DNA of 7,595 bases from an uncultured Gammaproteobacteria bacterium (GTDB taxonomy: Bacteria > Pseudomonadota > Gammaproteobacteria > Coxiellales > Coxiellaceae), in assembly GCA_903870185.1 (NCBI GenBank), contig CAIQCE010000347.1, forward strand, positions 1-7,595. Direction: 5' to 3'. The position numbers and the translations under genes are program-made. This document shows, piece after piece, positions 1 to 6,062 of the stretch (position 1 is the first letter of the stretch; the number at the start of each line of letters is the position of its first letter). Under the pieces are notes generated by a model. That model saw only the letters and a program-made list of their open reading frames with translations, was not told where the DNA came from and searched no databases.

Positions 1-405
1 ATCACGTTTTTTACCCGTCACGCGCAGTTGATCACCTTGAATCGCTGCTTGAACTTTCATCTTCTGATCTTTGATAAGTTTCGTAATTTTCTTAGCATTT
101 TCTGCATCGATGCCTTGTCGCACTACCACTTCCTGCTTAGTACTTTTGTGTTGCAACACAGGCTCTTTATACTCCAAATGCCCAAGCTCGATCGCCCGCT
201 TACTGAGCTTGATCTTCAAAATTTCAATCATCTGCTTCAGTTGAAAATCACTTTCCGTTTGCAGCGTGATGGTCTTATCACTCAAAATAAATTGCGTATC
301 GCTGCCTTTGAAATCAAAACGAGTGGTCACTTCGCGATTGGCTTGATCGATCGCATTCACCAACTCGTGCTTATCTACTTCAGACACTATATCGAATGAG
401 GGCAT
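1..405 (-). CDS. yajQ: YajQ family nucleotide-binding protein, 3' end cut off by the window
   Basis: The first 135 residues of a YajQ/UPF0234 protein are present. They begin MPSFDIVSEVDKHEL and include TTRFDFKGSD and, near the window edge, LRVTGKKRD, all typical of the family. Full members are usually about 160 residues, so roughly 25 residues lie beyond base 1. YajQ proteins are small cytoplasmic proteins with two ferredoxin-like folds. Some members bind cyclic di-GMP and others have been linked to tRNA or nucleotide binding, so the exact role here is not settled by sequence. The ATG at 403-405 has a good Shine-Dalgarno (413-417, 7 nt away) that overlaps the tdh stop codon, so translation is probably coupled to tdh as the last visible gene of kbl-tdh-yajQ. 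No frameshift or odd residue is seen in the visible part. Confidence 0.95.
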   Translation of the reverse strand, partial: MPSFDIVSEVDKHELVNAIDQANREVTTRFDFKGSDTQFILSDKTITLQTESDFQLKQMIEILKIKLSKRAIELGHLEYKEPVLQHKSTKQEVVVRQGIDAENAKKITKLIKDQKMKVQAAIQGDQLRVTGKKRD

Positions 406-412
406 GTGAATT

Positions 413-417
413 CTCCT
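413..417 (-). promoter_or_regulatory. Shine-Dalgarno of yajQ overlapping the tdh stop codon
   Basis: On the minus strand AGGAG lies 7 nt before the yajQ ATG. The TAG stop of tdh (416-418) shares bases with it. Ribosomes ending tdh therefore finish on the yajQ ribosome binding site, which suggests translational coupling and fixes the yajQ start at 405. Confidence 0.8.
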
Positions 418-1441
418 AGGACCAGTCCAATATAACCTTAGCGGCTTGACCGGATAGCATCGCATCAAATCCTTTTTGAAAATCTTCTGCTTTAAAATGA
501 TGCGTGATGACTGGATCAACGTTCAACCCGCTTTCCAAAAGGTTAATCATTTTATACCATGTTTCAAACATTTCACGACCATAAACACCCTTGATCGTTA
601 AACATTTGAAAACCACGTGATGCCAATTGATCGCAAAATCATTCGGGGGAATACCTAAGAATGCAATTTTTCCACCATTATTCATATGCTCGATCATCGC
701 GCGAACAGCGTCAGGGTTACCCGACATTTCTAGAGCGACATCAAAACCTTCCGTCATGCCTAATTCATCCATCGCTTCTTTTAACGAAGTCTTTTGAGGA
801 TTAATCGCGAGTGTTGCTCCCATTTTTCGAGCTAAATCCAAGCGATATTCATTCACATCGGTAATCACGATATGTCGAGCTCCAACATGCTTCGCAATCG
901 CAACTGCCATACAGCCAATCGGCCCTGCCCCTGTAATCAAAACATCTTCACCAATTAAATCGAATGTTAACGTTGTGAATACTGCATTACCTAAAGCATC
1001 CATCATCGCAGCGACATCATCACTGATTTTCGCCGGGATCTTGATCACATTCACCGCGGGGAATGCCAGGTATTCAGCAAATGCACCTTCTCGATCGCAG
1101 GCAAGATTGACAATATTGCGACATAAGTGACGACCGCCAGCTCTACAATTTCGGCAATGCCCACAAGTAATATGCCCCTCTCCTGAAACGCGATCACCCA
1201 CTTCAAACCCTTGAACCCCTTCACCCAATTCAACAATCTCGCCCACAAATTCGTGACCCACATGTATCGGCACAGGAATGGTTTTTTGAGCCCACTCATC
1301 CCACTTGTAAATATGTAAATCGGTTCCGCAAATTGCGGTTTTTTTAATTTTAATTAAAACATCGCCATGCCCTGGCTTTGGTTTTGGAACATCCATCAAC
1401 CACAACCCTGGCTCTCTTTTTGCTTTGACTAATGCTTTCAT
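416..1441 (-). CDS. tdh: L-threonine 3-dehydrogenase
   Basis: A zinc- and NAD-dependent medium-chain dehydrogenase that oxidises L-threonine to 2-amino-3-ketobutyrate in the cytoplasm. At 341 residues it has the length of E. coli Tdh and is alignable throughout. The catalytic zinc region includes Cys38 and GHE at 62-64. The structural zinc site is the four cysteines 93, 96, 99 and 107 (CGHCRNC and the following C). The Rossmann motif GAGPIG is at 171-176 and is followed by ITDVNEYRLDLARKMG, which is nearly identical to E. coli, as is KGVYGREMFETWYKM at 284-298. The ATG is preceded by GAGAGGG (1447-1453) with 5 nt spacing. kbl lies 74 bp upstream on the same strand and supplies the next enzyme, so the unstable aminoketobutyrate can be passed on directly. 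The stop codon lies in the yajQ Shine-Dalgarno. Confidence 0.97.
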   Translation of the reverse strand: MKALVKAKREPGLWLMDVPKPKPGHGDVLIKIKKTAICGTDLHIYKWDEWAQKTIPVPIHVGHEFVGEIVELGEGVQGFEVGDRVSGEGHITCGHCRNCRAGGRHLCRNIVNLACDREGAFAEYLAFPAVNVIKIPAKISDDVAAMMDALGNAVFTTLTFDLIGEDVLITGAGPIGCMAVAIAKHVGARHIVITDVNEYRLDLARKMGATLAINPQKTSLKEAMDELGMTEGFDVALEMSGNPDAVRAMIEHMNNGGKIAFLGIPPNDFAINWHHVVFKCLTIKGVYGREMFETWYKMINLLESGLNVDPVITHHFKAEDFQKGFDAMLSGQAAKVILDWS

Positions 1442-1476
1442 CGTAACCCTCTCATTTATTTCAAATATTTCCAGTA

Positions 1477-1503
1477 CCAGTTACGTACCCGGTATGTAAC
1501 TGG
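1477..1503. repeat. Imperfect palindrome between kbl and tdh
   Basis: Two 13-base arms, CCAGTTACGTACC and GGTATGTAACTGG, are complementary at 12 of 13 positions around a single central base. In RNA this would make a strong hairpin between the kbl stop and the tdh ribosome binding site. No T-run follows on either strand, so it does not look like an intrinsic terminator. It resembles the palindrome at 2735-2759 (shared GGTACGTAA). It could be a copy of a small dispersed repeat, a regulator site, or an RNA element that sets the kbl/tdh ratio. Confidence 0.65.
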
Positions 1504-1515
1504 ACCATCAATTTT

Positions 1516-2706
1516 TTAGATTGCTTTCATTTCTCGACCGATTTTGGCAAATGCGGCTATCGCTTGATCCAATTGTTCTTTTGTATGTGCGGCTGACATC
1601 TGCACTCGAATTCGGGCCTTGCCCATCGGGACGACGGGGTAGGAGAACCCCACCACATAGATGCCTTCTTGCAATAATCGCTGAGCCATTTCAGATGCTA
1701 ATTTTGCATCGCCTAACATCACAGGGATAATCGGATGATGGCCCGGCACCAAATCAAAGCCTAGCTTTGTCATCTCTATTCTGAAATATTCACTATTTTT
1801 TTGCAAAATGACTCTAAGCTCTGCACCTCGAGTTTTCAAAACTTCTAGAACTTGAAGAGAGGAGGCAACAATTACGGGAGCTAAACTATTGGAAAATAAA
1901 TAAGGACGTGATCGTTGACGTAACCATTCGACGACTTCTTTAGAAGCGGCTGTATATCCACCCGACGCACCACCTAAAGCCTTACCTAAAGTACCCGTCA
2001 AAATATCAACACGATCCATTACTCCGCAATATTCAGGAGTGCCTCGTCCATTAGCGCCGATAAATCCAACGGCATGAGAATCATCCACCATCACATAAGC
2101 ATTATAACGATCCGCCAAATCACAGATGGATTTTAAATCGGCGATGATGCCATCCATTGAGAAAACGCCATCAGTTGCGATCAATTTAAATCGTGCACCG
2201 GCTGCATCCGCTTCTTGAAGTTTTGCCTCAAGGTCTTTCATGTCATTATTTTGATAACGGAATCGCTTGGCTTTACAAAGCCGTATACCGTCGATGATGC
2301 TCGCGTGATTTAAAGCATCACTGATAATCGCATCTTCTTCGCCTAATAAAGTTTCAAACAAACCTCCATTAGCATCGAAACAAGAAGAGTATAAAATTGT
2401 GTCTTCCATTCCTAAAAATTCGCTGAGTCGTTGCTCTAAAGTTTTATGAATGGTTTGAGTGCCACAGATAAATCGAACAGAAGCCATGCCAAATCCATAT
2501 TGATCTAATGCTTTTTTGGCGGCTTCAATCAATTCGGAATCATCTGCCAATCCTAAATAATTATTCGCACAGAAATTTAATACGGATTTTTGAGGCTCGA
2601 CTTCAATCGCGGAATTTTGAGGAGATTTGATAAGTCTTTCAGTTTTAAATAATCCATCGACTTTAAGCTGCTCTAATTGTTGCTGCAAAAACTCACACAT
2701 TTCCAT
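1516..2706 (-). CDS. kbl: 2-amino-3-ketobutyrate CoA ligase (glycine C-acetyltransferase)
   Basis: A PLP enzyme of the alpha-oxoamine synthase family that cleaves 2-amino-3-ketobutyrate with CoA to glycine and acetyl-CoA, the second step of threonine breakdown after Tdh. The product is 396 residues from the chosen start and matches E. coli Kbl (398) along its length: NFCANNYLGLA near 45-55, FGMASVRFICGTQ near 72-84, SDALNHASIIDG near 129-140, and VDDSHAVGF near 207-215. The PLP lysine is in TGTLGKALGGASGGY (Lys242). I start at the ATG at 2704-2706 because AGGAG (2713-2717) is exactly 6 nt upstream; a TTG two codons earlier (2710-2712) would sit almost on top of that site. It is the first protein gene after rnpB and is followed by tdh. 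A strong candidate promoter lies just upstream. Confidence 0.96.
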   Translation of the reverse strand: MEMCEFLQQQLEQLKVDGLFKTERLIKSPQNSAIEVEPQKSVLNFCANNYLGLADDSELIEAAKKALDQYGFGMASVRFICGTQTIHKTLEQRLSEFLGMEDTILYSSCFDANGGLFETLLGEEDAIISDALNHASIIDGIRLCKAKRFRYQNNDMKDLEAKLQEADAAGARFKLIATDGVFSMDGIIADLKSICDLADRYNAYVMVDDSHAVGFIGANGRGTPEYCGVMDRVDILTGTLGKALGGASGGYTAASKEVVEWLRQRSRPYLFSNSLAPVIVASSLQVLEVLKTRGAELRVILQKNSEYFRIEMTKLGFDLVPGHHPIIPVMLGDAKLASEMAQRLLQEGIYVVGFSYPVVPMGKARIRVQMSAAHTKEQLDQAIAAFAKIGREMKAI

Positions 2707-2712
2707 CTTCAA

Positions 2713-2717
2713 CTCCT
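2713..2717 (-). promoter_or_regulatory. Shine-Dalgarno deciding the kbl start
   Basis: AGGAG on the minus strand with 6 nt to the ATG at 2706. It is too close to the in-frame TTG at 2712 to serve that codon, so it supports the 396-residue form. Confidence 0.75.
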
Positions 2718-2720
2718 CTT

Positions 2721-2750
2721 GTTATATGGGTGAGGTACGTAAGTTGTCAA
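2721..2750 (-). promoter_or_regulatory. Candidate sigma70 promoter for kbl-tdh-yajQ
   Basis: On the minus strand a perfect TTGACA (2745-2750) is separated by 18 bp from TATAAC (2721-2726). The -35 box lies in the centre of the 2735-2759 palindrome, so a dimeric regulator bound there could block or control it. A caution: the expected start point falls at about 2714-2716, inside the kbl Shine-Dalgarno, so the transcript would be almost leaderless. Read-through from rnpB is an alternative source of kbl message. Confidence 0.5.
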
Positions 2751-2759
2751 CTTACGTAC
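2735..2759. repeat. Perfect 25-bp palindrome between rnpB and kbl
   Basis: The arms GTACGTAAGTTG and CAACTTACGTAC are perfect 12-base complements around one central base. It lies about 20 bp after the 3' end of rnpB and before kbl. There is no T-run after it on the minus strand, so it is not a standard intrinsic terminator for rnpB, although a hairpin there could still help 3' end formation. It encloses the -35 box of the candidate kbl promoter, which also makes it a possible operator. A related imperfect palindrome is at 1477-1503. Confidence 0.75.
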
Positions 2760-2778
2760 GTCCCTCTATACGTCATTA

Positions 2779-3138
2779 AAGTAAGCCAGCCGATAAGCCG
2801 GGTTTTGTCGTGAGTAGTCATCTCTCTAGGGTGGATGTCGCCATCCACCTCAAGCAACCTACCCGAACCCCGATGTGAGCACATCTGTGATTTAATCACT
2901 AGGGTTCCTATTTGGTCTTGCTCCGGGTGGGGTTTACCCTGCCACTGATGTTACCACCAGCGCGGTGCGCTCTTACCGCACCATTTCAACCTTACCAGCA
3001 TTGCTGCTTCGGCGGTTTATTTTCTGTTGCACTGGCCGTAGGCTTGCGCCTCCCAGGCGTTACCTGGCACCCTTGCCCATGGAGCCCGGACTTTCCTCCC
3101 TTTCATATAAAATGAAACGGCGACTACTTAGCTGGCTT
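2779..3138 (-). ncRNA. rnpB: RNase P RNA, bacterial type A
   Basis: The catalytic RNA of RNase P, which trims the 5' leader of tRNA precursors. Many conserved blocks can be read on the minus strand: GAGGAAAGTCCGGGCTCC near the 5' side, GGTGCCAGGTAACGCCTGG, GGTGCGGTAAGAGCGCACC, CCACCCGGAGCAAG, CCAAATAGG and CCCGGCTTATCGG near the 3' end. Helix P1 is formed by AAGCCAGC (3131-3138) and GCTGGCTT (2783-2790), which fixes both ends to within a few bases. P4 strands AAGTCCGGG (3085-3093) and CCCGGCTT (2795-2802) are intact, and the GGTAA that binds the tRNA CCA end is at 2934-2938. The length of about 360 nt is close to the 377 nt of E. coli; P3 is reduced to a short AT-rich hairpin. One base of the conserved ACAGAA before P4 reads A (position 2805). 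The exact 3' end is approximate. Confidence 0.97.
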
Positions 3139-3144
3139 GCGCGC

Positions 3145-3173
3145 AGTATAATGGAGCAGTGCTTGAGTCGCAA
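3145..3173 (-). promoter_or_regulatory. rnpB promoter
   Basis: TTGCGA (3168-3173) and TATACT (3145-3150) on the minus strand are separated by exactly 17 bp. The distance from the -10 box to the predicted 5' end of the P1 helix (3138) is 6 bases, as expected for a sigma70 start point. This gives rnpB its own promoter. Confidence 0.8.
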
Positions 3174-3524
3174 CTGATGGTTGTTGCTGGGGGTGAACGC
3201 CGGTTGTTTTGAAAAACCTGCTTTAATTGCTAAATTTGGCAAAAAAATTATAGTGCAGGGTAGCTTATGATTAGTTTCAAAGGGTGCCGATTTAATAAAA
3301 ACTAGAAGAGATGCACCCTGAGTTTTTATCTGATTCAAAAACAGTTTCGACACAACCATATGCTTTGCTGAGTGAACTGCTACACGATCCGCCGATTACT
3401 AAAAACTGTTGATACACTCTGTTATCTAAAACGGGCTAATTAACAATAACTTTTAGGGAGATATTCACTTAGAGTTAACTTTCTTCTAAAGCTTAACAAT
3501 TGCGCTTACTCCCCTCAGTTTAAT
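3174..3524. other. Intergenic stretch with no gene recognised
   Basis: About 350 bp between the rnpB promoter and the end of the ParA-protease gene. I find no convincing reading frame with a ribosome binding site, no tRNA and no clear terminator. A loose inverted repeat, AGGGTGC (3281-3287) and GCACCCT (3313-3319), with a 25-base loop is the only notable structure. On the minus strand there is an isolated TATAAT at about 3249-3254 with no -35 box at a normal distance. Confidence 0.5.
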
Positions 3525-5786
3525 TTATCTTGCAGGTTTTGGAGCACTGACACTAGCCTCAGCAGAGGCTGATGAAGCTGCCGGGAATGATGCACTACCA
3601 CCAACTAAAGCCCCACTTGTAGCAGCAGGTGACCTGAAAATACCCGCAGAAATTGCTGAGCTAGCAGCAATTTGTCCACCCCGTGTGCGTTTTTTTCCTA
3701 CCAACGAAGCACCGCCAGATCCGCCAGCAAGCGCACCCAAGCTAGCTAAAAGAGCCTGTTGAGCTGCTCGAACTGACTGTATATCAATAGAATCCTCGGG
3801 CCTTGGGGCAGCTTGATCATTCGTTAAACGTCGAACTGCCTCAACAACCCATGGACCGCAATTATTATCATACCCCTGGACACCCGGTGAACTGATTATG
3901 TTCCAACTTGAACCAGGAAAAGCCTGATTACAAGCCTCTCTTAACATTGGGTCGGTCTCAGCACCCATAGGATCAAAATAACTCAAACTAAAGGCCCCAG
4001 TCACTAATCGGACTCCATATATTAATACAAAATGACCACCGCCAGATGCATCTGCATATCGAGTATTTCCAGTGCCTACTGGGATATAAAAACCCCTTAT
4101 CTCGGCACCCAGTAACGCATTTCTGGAAGCTATCAAATTGTCTCTAAGACCTTCGATCGTAACATTCCCTCCAGCAACTCCATGCCCAGCATGAACCCCA
4201 AGCTGGAGATGATTGAAAACAACATCTGAATGACTATGCAAACCAGTGCTTACATAATGCCGCATTAGCTCTCGTACATCATCAGTTGGATAATCCTCCC
4301 CACTAAAACTTGGTGATTGGAATGTTGCACTCGTAGAATGAGCAAAAACAGGAGCCTTTCTTTTCGCTCTAGACCTTCCTGCAAAAGAAGAACCGCGCAG
4401 CATTAACGCTTTACCTAAATTCATCAGCGGAGAAGTGTGAGCGAGAGTAGAGTCAAAACTAGACAAAAGCCGGGGCAATGATGGTTCCTTTTCAGCTAGG
4501 AAATTTAAATCTTCGCGCTCCATATTGTTCAGCAGGGCACTAACGATTCGCCTATACTCAAACAAGTGGATTTCTCGCTTAATTCTAGCATCACGTGTTT
4601 CTTTAACCATCTCAATATGCGGGGCACAACCAGGAATAGATCGGCTGGATTTTTTTGGGTGCATTACATCTTTAGCAAGATCGATGAGAATAGTCCCCTG
4701 TGCTTGCGCATCAGTATACTCACTGAAAAATCGGCTAACTAAACGCTCACTCAAAGACACCATGCTTGCGGTAGCCAATCGACTAGCTTTAAGTCGCGCT
4801 ACTAGTTCTTCTAAGTAGGCACTTGCTTTTTTTAATTCTCTCGACTGAGAGTGATTTGGAAGTCGATAAAAAGCCGTATGAAGTGGATCTGGTTTTTTCA
4901 TCCCATGCTGTTGAAAAAATCCAGGCGGAAGTGTGATATCTACATTTTGTGGAAATGCTCCCAAAAATTTAGGAGAGCAAGCAATTTTACCCATACCCTT
5001 AAGTGATGATAGAGCAAGCCTAGGCTCATCCCGCATTTCAACACCCTCTTGTAAAACATCACCTAGGATATGTAATGCATTAAAAGAAAGATCCTCTGGA
5101 AAGTAGGGTGTGCAAAAATAATCAGCACCCCAAAGCACCGCTTTGTTAACACCGCTGGGGCTAGGGCTAAGATCGACTAAAATAACCTGTATATCATTTC
5201 GCCTACCAATTTCACGAAACATATTCGTAACAGTCCCAGGAAGGTTCATTGTATAGCGTTCCGCCCCAAAACCCATCTCAACATCATGGTCCATTTTATA
5301 AATGGTCCTGTGACCAGGGATATAATAAAAATTCTCATAATCCTGCACTTGAGTCAACAAAACTTCCTTAGCTTCAGCACCATCATCTGTAAATTGACGG
5401 GGCGGTCGAGAAAGTGCTTCACCGAACACCTGAGCTATATTAACTCTCTTACCTGATTTAGCATGTTTTTCCCAAAAAGCAGAAGTATTAGTAGTAAAAC
5501 TTTCACCTTCTATTAAGCCCGTTAAGCTTGCTTGAAAGTCACAATCAACCAACATAACGCGCATACCTAATTCTTGCGATAAAAGATACCCAATATTGAG
5601 AGTAGCCGTAGTCTTCCCTACCCCGCCTTTATTTGCCACACAAGCAATTACGATGGGTGTGGTTCTTTTAGCTATAGGCGAAGAACTAGGTGCAGCGGAA
5701 CTAGGTGCAGCGGAACTAGGTGCAGCGGAACTAGATACACGGTCAGACGGAGGATGGCTAGCGTCCCCAGAAGTTCTTCGACTCAT
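3525..5786 (-). CDS. ParA/MinD-like ATPase fused to a clan CE (Ulp1-like) cysteine protease
   Basis: A 753-residue protein with no symbol I recognise. Residues 1-44 are Ser/Ala/Pro-rich with SSAAP repeats. A ParA-type ATPase follows at about 45-250: deviant Walker A KGGVGKTT at 53-60, LVDCDFQAS at 79-87 with Asp81 and Asp83, and Walker B ILVDLSPSPSG with Asp205. Residues about 310-500 are charged and helical in look, with no recognised domain. The C-terminal domain (about 500-680) reads as clan CE: His585 in GGGHFVLIYG, Asp605 in SYFDPMG, Gln637 and Cys643 in GVQGYDNNCGPW. The order and the 6-residue Gln-Cys spacing match Ulp1/ChlaDUB-type proteases, which remove ubiquitin or ubiquitin-like proteins. 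The tail (about 680-753) is Ala/Ser/Gly-rich with a basic KKRTR. There is no signal peptide or membrane segment, and no parB is in view, so DNA segregation is unlikely to be its job. A translocated host-directed effector is inferred; an acetyltransferase of the YopJ type is the alternative. I start at the second ATG (5784-5786) because of Shine-Dalgarno spacing; starting at 5795 adds three residues. Confidence 0.85.
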   Translation of the reverse strand: MSRRTSGDASHPPSDRVSSSAAPSSAAPSSAAPSSSPIAKRTTPIVIACVANKGGVGKTTATLNIGYLLSQELGMRVMLVDCDFQASLTGLIEGESFTTNTSAFWEKHAKSGKRVNIAQVFGEALSRPPRQFTDDGAEAKEVLLTQVQDYENFYYIPGHRTIYKMDHDVEMGFGAERYTMNLPGTVTNMFREIGRRNDIQVILVDLSPSPSGVNKAVLWGADYFCTPYFPEDLSFNALHILGDVLQEGVEMRDEPRLALSSLKGMGKIACSPKFLGAFPQNVDITLPPGFFQQHGMKKPDPLHTAFYRLPNHSQSRELKKASAYLEELVARLKASRLATASMVSLSERLVSRFFSEYTDAQAQGTILIDLAKDVMHPKKSSRSIPGCAPHIEMVKETRDARIKREIHLFEYRRIVSALLNNMEREDLNFLAEKEPSLPRLLSSFDSTLAHTSPLMNLGKALMLRGSSFAGRSRAKRKAPVFAHSTSATFQSPSFSGEDYPTDDVRELMRHYVSTGLHSHSDVVFNHLQLGVHAGHGVAGGNVTIEGLRDNLIASRNALLGAEIRGFYIPVGTGNTRYADASGGGHFVLIYGVRLVTGAFSLSYFDPMGAETDPMLREACNQAFPGSSWNIISSPGVQGYDNNCGPWVVEAVRRLTNDQAAPRPEDSIDIQSVRAAQQALLASLGALAGGSGGASLVGKKRTRGGQIAASSAISAGIFRSPAATSGALVGGSASFPAASSASAEASVSAPKPAR
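5683..5741. repeat. 15-bp tandem repeat inside the ParA-protease gene
   Basis: Three exact copies of GAACTAGGTGCAGCG (5683-5697, 5698-5712, 5713-5727) are followed by a diverged partial copy to about 5741. On the coding strand they encode a repeated Ser-Ser-Ala-Ala-Pro in the N-terminal extension. The unit is five codons, so gain or loss of copies keeps the frame and changes only the linker length before the ATPase. Confidence 0.9.
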
Positions 5787-5794
5787 AATCAACA

Positions 5795-5799
5795 TCCTT
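5795..5799 (-). promoter_or_regulatory. Shine-Dalgarno deciding the ParA-protease start
   Basis: AAGGA on the minus strand ends inside the first possible ATG (5793-5795), leaving it no spacing. It is 8 nt from the in-frame ATG at 5784-5786. This favours the downstream start. Confidence 0.6.
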
Positions 5800-5812
5800 A
5801 ATTAAATTAAAA

Positions 5813-5837
5813 AACAGACTAACAGACCAAACAGTCG
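5813..5837. repeat. Iterated AACAG repeats in the leader of the ParA-protease gene
   Basis: AACAGACT (5813), AACAGACC (5821) and AACAGTCG (5830) repeat at 8- and 9-base steps on the plus strand. They lie between the candidate promoter and the start codon. Iterated short repeats at such a place can be binding sites for a regulator, including autoregulation by ParA-like proteins, but no function is shown. Confidence 0.5.
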
Positions 5838-5839
5838 AG

Positions 5840-5868
5840 AGGATAGTCACTGTTTATGCAAATGTAAA
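5840..5868 (-). promoter_or_regulatory. Candidate promoter of the ParA-protease gene
   Basis: On the minus strand TTTACA (5863-5868) and TATCCT (5840-5845) are 17 bp apart, five and four matches of six to the sigma70 boxes. The expected start point is near 5833, giving a leader of about 45 nt that contains the iterated AACAG repeats. Confidence 0.4.
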
Positions 5869-5896
5869 TAATTTTTTCAGACCCATCTCGACCAAA

Positions 5897-5934
5897 GGCT
5901 TGCTTGCGGGATTCATCTGAGATTCAAAAAAGAA
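5897..5934 (+). repeat. Diverged inverted copy of the right-edge repeat element
   Basis: Reading the plus strand, GGCTTG, a 3-base gap, GCGGGAT, then GATTCAAAAAAGAA (5921-5934) occur in the same order as on the minus strand of 7396-7443, where GGCTTG, a 3-base gap, GCGGGAT and GATTCAAAAAAGAA also occur. The copy here is about 10 bases shorter between the last two blocks. The two elements face each other on either side of the ABC gene. Confidence 0.6.
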
Positions 5935-5947
5935 TGGGATTAGACGG

Positions 5948-5964
5948 CCTGCCAGGAAGGCAGG
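5948..5964. repeat. GC-rich hairpin after the ABC ATPase gene
   Basis: CCTGCC and GGCAGG form a 6-bp stem around a 5-base loop. It lies about 100 bp after the ABC ATPase stop on the minus strand. A run of six Ts follows only some 15-20 bases later, so it is a weak terminator candidate. It may instead be another palindromic intergenic repeat. Confidence 0.45.
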
Positions 5965-6062
5965 ACTAGGGGTGAGAAGAAAACGAAAGTTATGACAGGG
6001 ATTGGGAACACTTCGTTTTGCCCACCCCACATGATTTGATAGTCTTGATGGATCAGGCTCAA

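Noticed and set aside
28..399. 123-codon plus-strand frame
   Set aside because: It is antisense to yajQ, which is clearly recognisable on the other strand.
2735..2759. Intrinsic terminator of rnpB
   Set aside because: The stem is AT-rich at its top and is not followed by a T-run on the minus strand.
2912..3177. Plus-strand reading frames antisense to rnpB
   Set aside because: They run against a structured RNA gene with no start signals; the frames are a by-product of its GC-rich sequence.
3249..3254. Isolated TATAAT on the minus strand before rnpB
   Set aside because: No -35 box at 16-18 bp, and rnpB has a better-placed promoter at 3145-3173.
3281..3327. Inverted repeat AGGGTGC/GCACCCT followed by five Ts on the plus strand, as a terminator
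   Set aside because: The loop is 25 bases and no plus-strand gene precedes it.
3060..3359. 99-codon minus-strand reading frame across the rnpB 5' region
   Set aside because: It overlaps the rnpB promoter and the 5' third of the RNA, has no clear ribosome binding site, and the product resembles nothing.
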